Source: Campylobacter armoricus
Lineage (GTDB): Bacteria > Campylobacterota > Campylobacteria > Campylobacterales > Campylobacteraceae
Assembly (NCBI RefSeq): GCF_013372105.1
Contig: NZ_CP053825.1
Span: 186,001 to 250,000, forward strand
Reading direction: 5' to 3'
DNA length: 64,000 bases
Of this stretch, positions 1 to 9,292 are shown one piece after another (position 1 is the first letter of the stretch; every line of letters starts with the position of its first letter). Below the pieces are notes generated by a model, which saw only the letters and a program-made list of their open reading frames with translations, made no database searches and was not told the DNA's origin. The position numbers were made by a program, and so were the translations under genes.

Positions 1-67
1 GCTATTATAAACATTCTATAAATCCTTAAAAAGAAAAAATTATAGCTAAAATTTATCTTTAAAGTGC

Positions 68-98
68 TACAATATAGTAAATTTTACTAATATAAAGG
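68..98 (+). promoter_or_regulatory. Likely promoter and RBS of the aroQ-flagellar gene run
   Basis: TACAAT at 68-73 resembles a Campylobacter sigma-70 -10 box, and AAAGG at 94-98 is a ribosome binding site for the ATG at 106. A 7-bp inverted repeat (75-81 with 83-89) lies where transcription should start. Nothing upstream in the window shows a clear -35 box, which is usual in this genus. Confidence 0.45.
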
Positions 99-105
99 TT
101 AGATT

Positions 106-588
106 ATGAAAGTTATGGTTATACAAGGTCCAAACATTAATATGCTAGGCATGAGAGAAACTCACATTTATGGCAATATGAAAATGGATGATATTCATGA
201 GCAAATGAAATTAGCTGCAAAACAAGCAAATGCAGAAATTGAGTTTTTTCAGAGTAATTTTGAAGGTGAATTGGTTGATAAAATTCAAGAATGCTTAGGT
301 AGTGTAGATGGAGTGATCATAAATGCGGCTGCTTATGCACATACTTCTATCGCAATTCGTGATGCGATTGCAGCGATTAATCTACCTGTAATTGAAGTGC
401 ATATTAGCAATACTTACAGAAGAGAAGAATTTAGACAAAAAAGTATGATAGCTCCAGTTTGTGCAGGTAGTATAGTAGGTTTTGGTCCTTTTGGTTATCA
501 TATGGCTTTAATGGGACTTTTCCAAATTTTTGATCAAATCAATGCATATAAAGCAGCTCAAGCAAAAGCACAACAAGCAAATCAATGA
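106..588 (+). CDS. aroQ: 3-dehydroquinate dehydratase, type II
   Basis: Dehydrates 3-dehydroquinate to 3-dehydroshikimate in the cytoplasmic shikimate pathway. At 160 residues it is close to the usual length of the type II (dodecameric) enzyme. The N-terminal GPNINMLG motif, the [10 protein letters not shown] segment near residues 72-81 and the EVHISN segment near 97-102 carry the catalytic and substrate-binding residues of the family. The start is supported by AAAGG eight bases upstream. It opens a run of co-directional genes and overlaps the next by four bases (ATGA), so the two are probably translationally coupled. Confidence 0.95.
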   Translation: MKVMVIQGPNINMLGMRETHIYGNMKMDDIHEQMKLAAKQANAEIEFFQSNFEGELVDKIQECLGSVDGVIINAAAYAHTSIAIRDAIAAINLPVIEVHISNTYRREEFRQKSMIAPVCAGSIVGFGPFGYHMALMGLFQIFDQINAYKAAQAKAQQANQ

Positions 589-1610
589 ATTTTATCTTAA
601 AAAACGAAAATGCACTTTTTTATGAGTGTGGCTATTCTTGTGATAATGCTTTATTTTTAAAACTTGAAGATGAAGCATTTTTCATCACTGATGCAAGATA
701 TAGTTTTGAATCTAATGAATTTATAAAAAATGCTAAGGTGGTTTTAGCACAAGATCTTTTTGCTAGTGCTAGAGAGCTTTTGGAAAAAGTAGGAGTTGAT
801 AGAGTATGTTTTGACCCAAAAGACTTTAGCTATTTTGAATTTAAAGAGCTTAGCAAGAGTGCAAATATCGTTTTTGAAGAAAAATTAGACTTAAGTAAAA
901 ACAAACGCATTATAAAAAATGCCAAAGAATTACAACTTTTGCAAAAGGCTGTAGATTTTGGCAAAGAATGCTTTGAAGAATTTGCTAAATATATTAGTCA
1001 AGAAGGTCATGGAAAAAGTGAAAAAGAATTGCATTTTAAAGCATGTGAAATTTTTCAAAAAAAAGGTGCCTTAGGACTTTCTTTTTCACCTATTGTAGCT
1101 ATTAATGAAAACGCAGCTAAAGCACATGCTTTACCTAGTGATAAATGTTTAGAATATGGAGATTTATTATTAGTTGATGCGGGTGTGGTTTATCAAAGGT
1201 ATTGCTCTGATCGAACTAGAACAGCTTGTTTTAATGAGAATGGAATAATTTTTGATAAAAATAAGCCAAATTTTAAAGACAAAGAAATCACGCAAATTTA
1301 TGAAGTAGTTAAGCAAGCTCAGTTTCAGGCCATAGAAAAAGCACGCGTTGGTATGAGAGCAAGTGAGCTTGATTTTATTGCAAGAGAAGTGATTAAAAAT
1401 GCAGGCTTTGAAAAAGAATTTATTCATAGCTTAGGGCATGGAGTGGGGCTTGATATACATGAACTACCAAACATTAGTCCAAGAAGTGATTATGAGTTAA
1501 AAGAAGGTATGGTTTTTACCATTGAACCTGGAATTTATATCAAAGATAAACTTGGCATTAGAATAGAAGATATGGTCTATCTTAATAAAGAAAAGGCAGT
1601 GGTATTATAA
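585..1610 (+). CDS. pepP: M24 family Xaa-Pro aminopeptidase-like metallopeptidase
   Basis: Predicted cytoplasmic aminopeptidase removing N-terminal residues before proline. The 341-residue protein has an N-terminal creatinase-like domain (about 1-120) and a C-terminal pita-bread domain with the dimetal ligands in order: Asp in LLVDAG, Asp in CSDRTRT, His in HSLGHGVG, Glu in FTIEPG and Glu in RIEDMV. It is shorter than E. coli PepP (about 440) but usual for the compact PepQ/YpdF-like form. Its start overlaps the aroQ stop. The exact substrate preference, and so the symbol, is less certain than the family. Confidence 0.85.
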   Translation: MNFILKNENALFYECGYSCDNALFLKLEDEAFFITDARYSFESNEFIKNAKVVLAQDLFASARELLEKVGVDRVCFDPKDFSYFEFKELSKSANIVFEEKLDLSKNKRIIKNAKELQLLQKAVDFGKECFEEFAKYISQEGHGKSEKELHFKACEIFQKKGALGLSFSPIVAINENAAKAHALPSDKCLEYGDLLLVDAGVVYQRYCSDRTRTACFNENGIIFDKNKPNFKDKEITQIYEVVKQAQFQAIEKARVGMRASELDFIAREVIKNAGFEKEFIHSLGHGVGLDIHELPNISPRSDYELKEGMVFTIEPGIYIKDKLGIRIEDMVYLNKEKAVVL

Positions 1611-1611
1611 C

Positions 1612-2085
1612 TTGCTGATTAAAGGAGCTAGAAGGTTAGAAAAAATTCGTTTTTTTCCTTTTTATTCAAAGGCAGATAAAAAAGGAAAATATATAGCTAT
1701 TATAGGACTTGGAAGTAATATAGAAGATGAAAAAAAACGCTTTCGAGGTTTATTTAGGCTTTTTATACAAGATAAACGCTTGCAAATATTGCAAACATCG
1801 CCATTTTTGATTAATAAAGCTTTTGGCTTTGAAGAGCAAAAAGACTTTACTAATGCAGTGATGGTTGTTAGCACAAGTTTGCATGCAAGAGCACTTTTAA
1901 AAGTTTTGTTTTTTTATGAATTTAAATTTAGAAGAAAAAGAACTTTTAAAAATGCTCCTAGAACGCTTGATTTGGATTTATTGTATTTTTCAAAAAAGGT
2001 GCGAAAAGATGAGTATTGTATGGTGCCTCATGTGGGGGTAAATGATAGAATTAGTGTAATTTTGCCTTTGGGCATGTTAAGATAA
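1612..2085 (+). CDS. folK: 6-hydroxymethyl-7,8-dihydropterin pyrophosphokinase
   Basis: Transfers pyrophosphate from ATP to hydroxymethyldihydropterin in folate synthesis. The 157-residue product shows GLGSNIEDEKKRF near residue 32, the FTNAVMVV stretch near 82 and the metal-binding RTLDLDLLYF motif near 123-132. The only start that gives the full length is TTG at 1612, directly after the peptidase stop codon, which implies coupling. The leader of about 25 residues before the first strand is longer than in E. coli FolK, so a later start cannot be excluded. It sits just upstream of flhF. Confidence 0.9.
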   Translation: MLIKGARRLEKIRFFPFYSKADKKGKYIAIIGLGSNIEDEKKRFRGLFRLFIQDKRLQILQTSPFLINKAFGFEEQKDFTNAVMVVSTSLHARALLKVLFFYEFKFRRKRTFKNAPRTLDLDLLYFSKKVRKDEYCMVPHVGVNDRISVILPLGMLR

Positions 2086-2093
2086 GGAAAAAT

Positions 2094-3473
2094 ATGGGAC
2101 AATTGATTCATACTTTTACGGTTGAAAGCACAGATGAGATTATACCTAAAGTTAAACAAGATTATGGCGATAAAGCTTTAATAGTAACTAATAAGCAAAT
2201 TCGTCCAAAAACTATTAATCAAAAGCCTTTATATGAAGTTATAGTAGCGATTGAAGAAGCTGATTATGAAGAGCATTTAAAACAAAACAATTTACCTATA
2301 CCACCAAAGAAAAAACCAACTACCCCAAATTTTCCTGAAGCTAAAATTCAAACACCAAAGCTTGAAGATGAAAAAGAAGAAGATGTAGTACTTGATTTTT
2401 CTTCAAAAGCTAAACAAAAACCTATAAATCCTTACTTAAATACAAATAAAAAAGATGATAATTTTTTAAATTTAAAAAATAAACTTTCTCAAGTTAGTTC
2501 AGAGATTAGTAAGGTTTCTAATTATCAAGATTTCTCCATGCCAAATTCAAATTATGATAAGAAAATAGAAGCCTTTGAAAAACAAATGAATAAACTCAAT
2601 GATAAAATGAATTTGCTTGTGGATATGATGTGGGATGATAAGACCGATTTACGCAAAGAACTGGTTATACCACCTGAATTTGCAAGTATTTATAAACAGG
2701 CTAAGGCAAGTGGTATGCAAGAAGCACATTTAGAAGCTATTATGAAAGCTACTATTGAAAATATGCCAAGCACTATGAAAGCTAATCAAGAAGCGGTTCA
2801 AAGATATTTTTACTCACTTTTGCGTAATATGCTTCCATGTCGCTTAGAAAGTGAAATTAAAAAGCAAAAAATTATGATGTTAGTAGGTCCAACAGGAGTG
2901 GGTAAAACTACTACTTTAGCAAAACTTGCTTTTCGCTATGCGTATGGAGATAGACGCTATAAAACAGGTATCATCACACTTGATACCTATAGAATAGGTG
3001 CAGTAGAGCAACTTTTCCAATATGCTAAGATGATGAAACTTCCTATTATTGATAGTATCGAGCCAACAGATTTAGATGATGCAATAAGAAGTTTAAATAC
3101 TTGTGAAGTGATTTTAGTAGATACAACTGGAAATTCACAATATGATAAAGCAAAACTTGAAAAGACTAAAGAATTTTTATCACATTCTAATGCACAAATT
3201 GATGTAAATTTAGTTCTTTCGGCAAATACAAAATATGAAGATTTATTAGAAACTTATAATAATTTTTCATTTTTAAATATCGACACCTTAATCATTACAA
3301 AATTTGATGAAACCAAAGTGTTTGGAAATGTGTTTTCTTTGCTTTATGAAACTGCTACACCAATGAGTTTTTTTTCTTTGGGGCAAGAAGTACCTGATGA
3401 TATAGAAGTAGCAAATAGTGACTTTTTAGTGCGTTGTGTATTAGAAGGTTATAGGAGAGAAGAAAATGAGTAA
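2094..3473 (+). CDS. flhF: Flagellar SRP-type GTPase
   Basis: GTPase of the signal recognition particle family (with FtsY and Ffh). In polar flagellates it sets the pole and is needed for flagellar gene expression. The 459-residue protein has a variable, Lys/Pro-rich N-terminal B domain (about 60-180), then the NG domain with G1 GPTGVGKTTT near residue 263, DTYRIGAVEQL (G2) near 297, DTTGN (G3) and TKFDET (G4). Its 3' end overlaps flhG by eight bases, the usual flhF-flhG pairing. ATG at 2094 follows AAGGAAAA. Confidence 0.97.
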   Translation: MGQLIHTFTVESTDEIIPKVKQDYGDKALIVTNKQIRPKTINQKPLYEVIVAIEEADYEEHLKQNNLPIPPKKKPTTPNFPEAKIQTPKLEDEKEEDVVLDFSSKAKQKPINPYLNTNKKDDNFLNLKNKLSQVSSEISKVSNYQDFSMPNSNYDKKIEAFEKQMNKLNDKMNLLVDMMWDDKTDLRKELVIPPEFASIYKQAKASGMQEAHLEAIMKATIENMPSTMKANQEAVQRYFYSLLRNMLPCRLESEIKKQKIMMLVGPTGVGKTTTLAKLAFRYAYGDRRYKTGIITLDTYRIGAVEQLFQYAKMMKLPIIDSIEPTDLDDAIRSLNTCEVILVDTTGNSQYDKAKLEKTKEFLSHSNAQIDVNLVLSANTKYEDLLETYNNFSFLNIDTLIITKFDETKVFGNVFSLLYETATPMSFFSLGQEVPDDIEVANSDFLVRCVLEGYRREENE

Positions 3474-4329
3474 TCAAGCAGAAAAATTAAAAGATTTGAT
3501 AAAAAATGATAATTCAAATGCAAAGCATACTCATTTTATAGCAGTAACTAGTGGTAAAGGTGGTGTTGGTAAAAGTACTTTTAGTGCAAATTTAGGCAAT
3601 ATCTTGGCTAAAAATGGTTATAAAGTAGGGCTTTTTGATGCAGATATTGGGCTTGCGAATTTAGATGTAATTTTAAATGTGCGTGTGGAAAAAAACCTTT
3701 TGCATGTTTTAAAGGGTGAGTGCTCATTAGAAGATATTTTAATTGAAGTTAAGCCAAATTTATGGCTTATCCCAGGTGAAAGTGGTGATGAAATTTTAAA
3801 ATATAATGATAAAAATATATATGAGAGATTTTTAAACCAAACAAGCATTTTAGATGATTTAGATTTTTTAATCATTGATACAGGAGCAGGTATTGGTGGC
3901 AATATAGGAAATTTTCTAGAAATGTCTGATGAAGTTATAGTAATCACTGTTCCTGATCCTGCTGCTATTACTGATGCTTATGCTACTATAAAAACTACTT
4001 CAAAAACTAAAGAGAATTTATTAATGGTGTTTAATGTTGTCAAAAATGAAAGCGAAGCATTAAGAATTTTTGATAATATTAAAAAAGTAGCTGATATTAA
4101 CATTAAGCATAATTTAGATTTAGAATTTTTAGGATTTTTGGGTCAAAGTAAAGATATTAACTCAAGCATCAAAAAGCGAACTTTGTTTAGCGATGATGAT
4201 ACAAATGCAAGTGATGAGCTAAAAGTTATAGCTTCTAAGCTTTTATATAGATTGGAACAAAAAGTGCTTAATAATGTAGGAGATAAAAGCATTATGAGTT
4301 TTTTTAAAAAGCTTTTGGATCGTTTTTAG
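3466..4329 (+). CDS. flhG: Flagellar number regulator, MinD/ParA-type ATPase
   Basis: ATPase partner of FlhF that limits flagellar number; in C. jejuni it also influences cell division. The 287-residue protein has a deviant Walker A motif (SGKGGVGKST) near residues 29-38, the switch I motif DADIGLANLDV near 58-68, and the switch II LIIDTGAG near 133-140. It is also annotated as ylxH or minD2. The start overlaps the flhF 3' end and has AGGAGAGAAGAAA upstream. Confidence 0.95.
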   Translation: MSNQAEKLKDLIKNDNSNAKHTHFIAVTSGKGGVGKSTFSANLGNILAKNGYKVGLFDADIGLANLDVILNVRVEKNLLHVLKGECSLEDILIEVKPNLWLIPGESGDEILKYNDKNIYERFLNQTSILDDLDFLIIDTGAGIGGNIGNFLEMSDEVIVITVPDPAAITDAYATIKTTSKTKENLLMVFNVVKNESEALRIFDNIKKVADINIKHNLDLEFLGFLGQSKDINSSIKKRTLFSDDDTNASDELKVIASKLLYRLEQKVLNNVGDKSIMSFFKKLLDRF

Positions 4330-4343
4330 ATTGAAGGAAAAAG

Positions 4344-4700
4344 ATGAGACCAGAGAATTTTGTAGCTTTTTTTACTGTTTGCGGGTTTTTTATAGGCTTA
4401 ATGTTTACCATAGTTAATATAGAAGATGCGTTAGAAATAGTTGTATATACTTGTTTGATTACTTTTGTATTTTATGTATTAATTCATATAGTGATTATGA
4501 TTTTTGTAGATGTTAATAAGATTAGTGGTAGAAGTTTTAATAAAGAAAAATATGAAAATGAAAATAATAGCTTTATAGCAGAATTAGCTGCAAGAGAAAA
4601 GAAAATGGATTATTTGCTTGAAAAACTTCAAGAAGAGCGTGATGATCTTAAAAAGCTTGAAAGCTCTTCAAAGAGAAAAGTAAAACATGCAGCCGCATAA
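4344..4700 (+). CDS. Small membrane protein of the flagellar operon
   Basis: I cannot name a function. The 118-residue product has two hydrophobic segments (about 7-24 and 31-56), then a charged coiled-coil-like tail rich in Glu and Lys (about 65-118). From memory it corresponds in position to Cj0062c in C. jejuni, between flhG and fliA. RBS AAGGAAAAAG precedes the ATG, and the 3' end overlaps fliA by 14 bases. Position suggests a role in flagellar regulation or assembly, but nothing in the sequence proves it. Confidence 0.75.
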   Translation: MRPENFVAFFTVCGFFIGLMFTIVNIEDALEIVVYTCLITFVFYVLIHIVIMIFVDVNKISGRSFNKEKYENENNSFIAELAAREKKMDYLLEKLQEERDDLKKLESSSKRKVKHAAA

Positions 4701-5373
4701 TGCCTATGCTTCTACGCTAAAAAAAGAACAAGATGAATTAGTCATCTCCTATATGCCAGCATTAAAGGCTATGGCTTTTAGACTTAAAGAGCGCTTACCT
4801 GCTAGTATTGATGTAAATGATTTAATTAGTATAGGCGTAGAAGAGATGATAAAACTTTCACGCCGTTATGATAAAGAACAAAATGATAATTTTTGGGGTT
4901 TTGCGAGAAAAAGAGTTAATGGGGCTATGCTTGATTATCTAAGAAGTTTAGATGTAATGAGTAGAAGCAATAGAAAAATTATCAAAGATATTGATGCTAT
5001 CATAGATGAGTTTTATCAAGAAAATGAAAAAGAACCTGATGATGAGTATTTAGCACAAAGACTTAATTTAGAAGTAGAAAAGGTAAAAGAAGCAAGAGCA
5101 GCTCATGCTATATCGCTTGTTATGCCTTTGGATGAACAGCTAAATTGCTTTAACGATAGCAATATCATAGAGCAAATAGAAAAAGAAGAATTAATAGAAA
5201 AAATCAATGCAGTTTTAGAAGAATTCAAAGAAAGAGAAAAGCTTGTAATACAGCTTTATTATTATGAAGAATTAAATTTAAAAGAAATCGCAGAGATTTT
5301 AGAGATTAGCGAGTCAAGAATTTCACAAATTCATAAGCGTTTGCTTAAGAAGATTCGAGAAAGGCTAGTTTAA
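4687..5373 (+). CDS. fliA: Flagellar sigma factor sigma-28
   Basis: RNA polymerase sigma factor for late flagellar genes. The 228-residue length is normal for FliA. Region 2 lies at about 25-95 (YMPALKAMAFRL, then DLISIGVEEM and the -10 recognition segment FWGFARKRVNGAMLDYLR). Region 4 lies at the C-terminus with the helix-turn-helix LNLKEIAEILEISESRISQ. The gene is nested between flhG and the fliM-fliY switch genes and overlaps both neighbours, matching epsilonproteobacterial order. Anti-sigma FlgM is not in this window. Confidence 0.95.
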   Translation: MQPHNAYASTLKKEQDELVISYMPALKAMAFRLKERLPASIDVNDLISIGVEEMIKLSRRYDKEQNDNFWGFARKRVNGAMLDYLRSLDVMSRSNRKIIKDIDAIIDEFYQENEKEPDDEYLAQRLNLEVEKVKEARAAHAISLVMPLDEQLNCFNDSNIIEQIEKEELIEKINAVLEEFKEREKLVIQLYYYEELNLKEIAEILEISESRISQIHKRLLKKIRERLV

Positions 5374-6464
5374 TGGCTGAGATACTTTCCCAAGAAGAAA
5401 TTGATGCTCTTTTAGAAGTTGTTGATGATGATAGTGATGAGAGTACAGCTACATCAAAATTAGAAGAAATAGAAGATAAAAGAGATATAGTTGTATATGA
5501 CTTTAAGCGTCCAAATAGAGTTTCTAAAGAGCAACTTCGCTCTATTAAAGGGATTCATGATAAACTTGCAAGAAATCTTGCTTCACAAATCTCATCAATG
5601 ATGAGAAGTATAGTTGAGATTAAACTGCATTCGGTTGATCAAATGACTTATGGTGAGTTTTTGATGTCTTTGCCTTCACCAACAAGCTTTAATGTTTTTT
5701 CGATTAAGCCTTTAGATGGAAATTGTGTTTTAGAGATAAATCCAAGTATTGCTTTTCCTATGATAGATAGACTTTTGGGTGGTCAAGGAGAGAGTTTTGA
5801 TACTTTAAGAGAGCTTACAGAAATTGAGCTTAACTTGCTTGATTCTATTTTGCGTATTATTATGCAAAGATTAAAAGAAAGCTGGATGAATGTTACTGAA
5901 ATTTATCCAAGTGTGGAAGCAAAAGAATCAAGTCCAAATGTTGTGCAAATTGTTTCACAAAATGAAATTGTCATTATGGTGGTAATGGAAATTATCATTG
6001 GAAATTCAAGTGGTATGGTGAATATTTGTTATCCTGTTGTGCATTTGGAAAGTATTTTGAGTCGTTTGGCAAATCGTGATATTATGATGGGTGAAACTTC
6101 AGCTAAAAAGTCAAGAAATAAAGAACTTAAAACCTTGATCGGTCGTGCTGAAGTTATATATGAAGCTATGCTTGGTAAAACTTTTATCAATGTGAATGAA
6201 TTTTTGGATTTAAAGCAAGGAGATATTTTAAAACTTGATAGAAGTGCAGATGATAAAGCAATAGTGGCTATTGATAAAAAGGAAGTATTTTTAGCTCAAG
6301 TTGGGCTTCATAGATTTAGAAAATCAATTAAAATCTTAGAGCTTATTAAAACAGATAAAGATGAAATCAAAGAAATGCTTGAAAGATATGAAGATGAAAG
6401 ACGAGCAAAAGCAAATTCTTATGATGATAATGAAGAACTAGAAGAGGAAGACGATGATCAATGA
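5373..6464 (+). CDS. fliM: Flagellar motor switch protein FliM
   Basis: Middle component of the C-ring that binds phosphorylated CheY and sets rotation direction. The 363-residue protein begins with the CheY-binding peptide LSQEEIDALL (residues 5-14). The FliM middle domain spans about 45-230 and a C-terminal SpoA (FliN-like) domain about 245-320. A very acidic tail (residues 338-363) is present. The ATG overlaps the fliA stop by one base (TAATG) and the 3' end overlaps fliY by 11 bases. Confidence 0.96.
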   Translation: MAEILSQEEIDALLEVVDDDSDESTATSKLEEIEDKRDIVVYDFKRPNRVSKEQLRSIKGIHDKLARNLASQISSMMRSIVEIKLHSVDQMTYGEFLMSLPSPTSFNVFSIKPLDGNCVLEINPSIAFPMIDRLLGGQGESFDTLRELTEIELNLLDSILRIIMQRLKESWMNVTEIYPSVEAKESSPNVVQIVSQNEIVIMVVMEIIIGNSSGMVNICYPVVHLESILSRLANRDIMMGETSAKKSRNKELKTLIGRAEVIYEAMLGKTFINVNEFLDLKQGDILKLDRSADDKAIVAIDKKEVFLAQVGLHRFRKSIKILELIKTDKDEIKEMLERYEDERRAKANSYDDNEELEEEDDDQ

Positions 6465-7293
6465 TTTTTTAGGCATATTTGTCAATGAATGCGTAAGTAC
6501 CATAGAAGGTTTAACTGGAAAAAGTGCTGAATTTAGTGAATATTATGAGTATGATGTAAATTCTCAAGATTCTATGACTCCACCATTAGTTAGTGCTACT
6601 TTTAGCATTAATAGTGAAATGAAAATGAAAGTTCTAGCTAGTGCGGTTTTAATGAGTGCAATTGGTGAGTGGATGATGGGAGAAGAAGAAATCTCCAAAA
6701 ATAGTGAGCTAAATGAAGATGAAATGGATGCAGCTAAAGAAGCTATACAAAATATTATCTCAGCATTTTCCACAACCTTAGGTGCTCAAAAAGAAATTCC
6801 AAAAATGGAATTTAGTTTAGAAAATTGTGAATTTGTTGCAGATAGCTTAGAACTTGGTGGTTTTCACAAATTATACTTATATAATGTAAAAATAGCTGAC
6901 TTAGAAGAAAAAGTTTCTTTGGTTTTTGATGAAAAAATTTATAAAGTTCTAACTAAAACTGATTTAGAAGAAATTGTTGCAATAGATGAAGAACATGTAC
7001 AAGATCACAAAGCTTTAGCAAATGTTGAAGAATTAAGAAATATTGGTTTAATTATGGATGTACGCTTGCCTATAAGGGTGCGTATAGGTAGTAAAAAAAT
7101 GCTTTTAAAAGATGTTTTAACTATGGATATAGGTTCAGTAATCGAGCTTGATCAATTAGCTAATGATCCTTTAGAAATTTTAATAGGTGATAAAAAAATT
7201 GCTTATGGGGAAGTGGTGATTGTAGATGGAAACTTTGGAGTACAAATTACTGAAATTGGATCTAAAAAAGAAAGATTAGAACAATTAAGATGA
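6454..7293 (+). CDS. fliY: Flagellar motor switch phosphatase-like protein FliY
   Basis: C-ring protein found with or in place of FliN. The 279-residue product has an N-terminal CheC-like region (about 1-165) and a C-terminal SpoA domain (about 195-275, with VRLPIRVRIG and VIVDGNFGVQI). In Bacillus FliY is a CheY-P phosphatase; activity here is not shown by sequence. It overlaps fliM upstream and the LOG-family gene downstream by four bases, so it lies inside the same transcription unit. Confidence 0.94.
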   Translation: MINDFLGIFVNECVSTIEGLTGKSAEFSEYYEYDVNSQDSMTPPLVSATFSINSEMKMKVLASAVLMSAIGEWMMGEEEISKNSELNEDEMDAAKEAIQNIISAFSTTLGAQKEIPKMEFSLENCEFVADSLELGGFHKLYLYNVKIADLEEKVSLVFDEKIYKVLTKTDLEEIVAIDEEHVQDHKALANVEELRNIGLIMDVRLPIRVRIGSKKMLLKDVLTMDIGSVIELDQLANDPLEILIGDKKIAYGEVVIVDGNFGVQITEIGSKKERLEQLR

Positions 7294-7925
7294 AAGAATG
7301 TATTATTGAAGATATTACTTATCTTCAAGAATTAGATAAGATTCAAAAGGGTATTACTTTTTTTGGTTCAGCAAGATTAAAAGAAGATGATGAGTATTGT
7401 ATATTGGCTTCAAGTTTAGCGAAACGATTAGCTGATGAGGGTTATAGTATTATCAGCGGTGGAGGTGGAGGTATTATGCAAGCTGCTAATTATGGTGCTA
7501 TGCAAAGCCAAACTCCACACTTAAAATCTTTTGGATTTAATATACATTTACCATTTGAGCAAAAAGCAAATGACTTTTTAGAGTATAATATCACTTTTAA
7601 GAGCTTAGCCATTCGCAAAATGGCTCTTATTCAAAAGAGTCTAGCTTTTGTGATTTTTCCAGGCGGCTTTGGAACATTAGATGAATTTTTTGAAATTCTT
7701 ACTCTTAAACAACTTAGTTTTAAAAAAGATGTTCCTATTATTTTGGTCGGGCAAAAATTTTGGCATACTCTTGATAAATTTATCAAAACTTCTTTACTAG
7801 AACTTGGAACTATATCTAAAAATGATGAGTTAAAGTATAGTATAAATGATGATTTAGATGAAATTATAAGAATAATAAAGGAAAAAGATGAAAATTCTTG
7901 TTGCGATGAGCGGGGGTGTAGATAG
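7290..7925 (+). CDS. LOG family nucleotide 5'-monophosphate phosphoribohydrolase
   Basis: Lysine-decarboxylase-like Rossmann protein of the LOG/TIGR00730 family, whose characterised members release the base from (cytokinin) nucleoside monophosphates. The 211-residue product shows [15 protein letters not shown] near residue 56 and the diagnostic [12 protein letters not shown] near 130. Its start overlaps fliY by four bases, and its last 38 bases overlap mnmA. The physiological substrate in bacteria is unclear. The link to the flagellar operon looks like transcriptional convenience rather than function. Confidence 0.85.
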   Translation: MKECIIEDITYLQELDKIQKGITFFGSARLKEDDEYCILASSLAKRLADEGYSIISGGGGGIMQAANYGAMQSQTPHLKSFGFNIHLPFEQKANDFLEYNITFKSLAIRKMALIQKSLAFVIFPGGFGTLDEFFEILTLKQLSFKKDVPIILVGQKFWHTLDKFIKTSLLELGTISKNDELKYSINDDLDEIIRIIKEKDENSCCDERGCR

Positions 7926-8904
7926 TTCAGTTAGTGCTTATAAGTTAAAACAAGCTGGATATGAAGTTCAAGGGTGTTATATGAAACTTCATGGCAAAGC
8001 AAACTATCATGAAGAAAATATTCAAAAAGTAGAAAAAGTTGCTAAATTTTTAGACATTAAATATCATATTTTAGACTTACAAGAAGATTTTAAAAATCAA
8101 GTTTATATGCCTTTTATAAATACCTATAAAGAAGGAAAAACACCAAATCCTTGTGCTTTGTGTAATCGCTTTATCAAACTTGGTAAGCTTTTGGAATTTG
8201 CTAAGAGTTTGGGTTGTGAGAAATTAGCCACGGGTCATTATGCAAGGATAGAAAATGGTTTGATTAAAACTGCAGTTGATGAGAGTAAGGATCAAAGCTA
8301 TTTTTTGGCAAATGCAGACAAAGAGGCTTTAGAGTATTTGATTTTTCCTCTTGGAGAGATGAAAAAAGAAGATGTGAAAAAATTTGCTTCTACAATTGAT
8401 GTTTTAAAATCTTTTGCAACACAAAAGGAAAGTTCTGAAATTTGTTTTGTGGAAGATACTTATGTGCAAGTTTTAGATCAGTTTATGGATACTAAAATTC
8501 CAGGTATTGTAAGAGATAGTAGTGGCAAAGAAGTGGGAAAACACGAAGGTTATATGCACTATACTATAGGTAAAAGAAGAGGTTTTGAAGTGCGTGGGGC
8601 GCATGAGCCACATTTTGTATTAAAAATTGATCCTAAAAAAAATGAAATCATAGTAGGAAAAAAAGAAGAGCTTAAGATAAGTGAATTTAATCTTGATGAT
8701 ATTAATTTATTTATCGATGCTAAAGAGCTAGAATGTGAAGTAAAAATACGCTATAGATCAAGATCAACCCCATGCAAAGTCTTCATTAGTGATGATAAAA
8801 GTGCTAAAATCATCTTACAAGAGCCTGTTTATGGACTTGCTAGCGGACAAATGGCGGTATTTTACGACAAAGATTTAGTTCTTGCAAGCGGATTTATAAA
8901 ATAA
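7888..8904 (+). CDS. mnmA: tRNA 2-thiouridine(34) synthase
   Basis: ATP-dependent thiolase that makes 2-thiouridine at the wobble position of tRNA-Lys/Glu/Gln. The 338-residue protein opens with the PP-loop [10 protein letters not shown] (residues 6-15). The catalytic cysteines are in NPCALCNRF (near 90) and SSEICFVED (near 189). AAGGAAAAAG precedes the ATG, which lies inside the previous gene. It is the last gene of the 8.8-kb + strand run; a hairpin follows, but its T-tract serves the opposite strand. Confidence 0.95.
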   Translation: MKILVAMSGGVDSSVSAYKLKQAGYEVQGCYMKLHGKANYHEENIQKVEKVAKFLDIKYHILDLQEDFKNQVYMPFINTYKEGKTPNPCALCNRFIKLGKLLEFAKSLGCEKLATGHYARIENGLIKTAVDESKDQSYFLANADKEALEYLIFPLGEMKKEDVKKFASTIDVLKSFATQKESSEICFVEDTYVQVLDQFMDTKIPGIVRDSSGKEVGKHEGYMHYTIGKRRGFEVRGAHEPHFVLKIDPKKNEIIVGKKEELKISEFNLDDINLFIDAKELECEVKIRYRSRSTPCKVFISDDKSAKIILQEPVYGLASGQMAVFYDKDLVLASGFIK

Positions 8905-8932
8905 AAAAGCTAAAGGGTTGCACCCCTTTGGC
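8897..8932 (-). terminator. Rho-independent terminator of the XRE gene
   Basis: Read on the minus strand, a 9-bp stem with one G-T pair (8909-8917 with 8924-8932, six-base loop) is followed by six Ts (8908-8903) and a T-rich stretch. It lies 16 bases past the XRE stop codon. On the plus strand no T-tract follows, so mnmA is not clearly ended here. Confidence 0.7.
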
Positions 8933-8948
8933 ATTGTATTCTTAATAG

Positions 8949-9200
8949 TTATTCTAATAAATCTGTTAATGGAATTTCTAAGCTTTTGGAAATTTTATAT
9001 AAGTGCTCTAAATTAAAATGTTTACCATATCGATTGCACTCACAATTTGAATAAAACGCAACGGATTTTATGCCTATATCTAACGCTAATTCAAGTTGTG
9101 AAATTCCCTTTTTTTCTCTAAATTTTCTTATATTTGATGATATTTTTTTATAAAAATTTAGAATTTCTTCTTCACTAGAATTACTAAAGTCATCTTTCAT
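8949..9200 (-). CDS. XRE-family helix-turn-helix repressor
   Basis: An 83-residue protein made almost entirely of one Cro/C1-type helix-turn-helix (about 20-80). The recognition region is SQLELALDIGIKSVAFYSNCE and the end is LEIPLTDLLE. It is likely a repressor of its own gene and of the divergent small genes. The palindrome ATCCTATAGGAT lies five bases upstream of its start codon, so its AGGA also serves as the only visible Shine-Dalgarno. The gene has its own terminator. Its place between conserved genes mnmA and pgpA marks an accessory insertion. Confidence 0.85.
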   Translation of the reverse strand: MKDDFSNSSEEEILNFYKKISSNIRKFREKKGISQLELALDIGIKSVAFYSNCECNRYGKHFNLEHLYKISKSLEIPLTDLLE

Positions 9201-9205
9201 TTTTT

Positions 9206-9217
9206 ATCCTATAGGAT
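9206..9217. promoter_or_regulatory. Palindromic operator 1 (XRE-proximal)
   Basis: Perfect 12-bp palindrome ATCCTATAGGAT immediately upstream of the XRE start codon. The same 12 bases recur at 9262-9273, 56 bp away centre to centre, with one further half-site-like AGGATAT at 9240-9246. Two identical palindromes in a 92-bp divergent gap beside an XRE gene are best explained as repressor operators; binding itself is inference. Confidence 0.7.
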
Positions 9218-9261
9218 TAATATGAAATTAAACTTTACAAGGATATAATTTTTTTAAATAT

Positions 9262-9273
9262 ATCCTATAGGAT
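9262..9273. promoter_or_regulatory. Palindromic operator 2 (small-operon proximal)
   Basis: Second copy of ATCCTATAGGAT, here extended to a 14-bp palindrome (9261-9274). It lies downstream of a TATAAT at 9244-9249 and upstream of the AGAGG ribosome binding site of the + strand gene, so a bound repressor would cover the start of transcription. Confidence 0.7.
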
Positions 9274-9292
9274 AAATTAAAGAGGTAATAAT

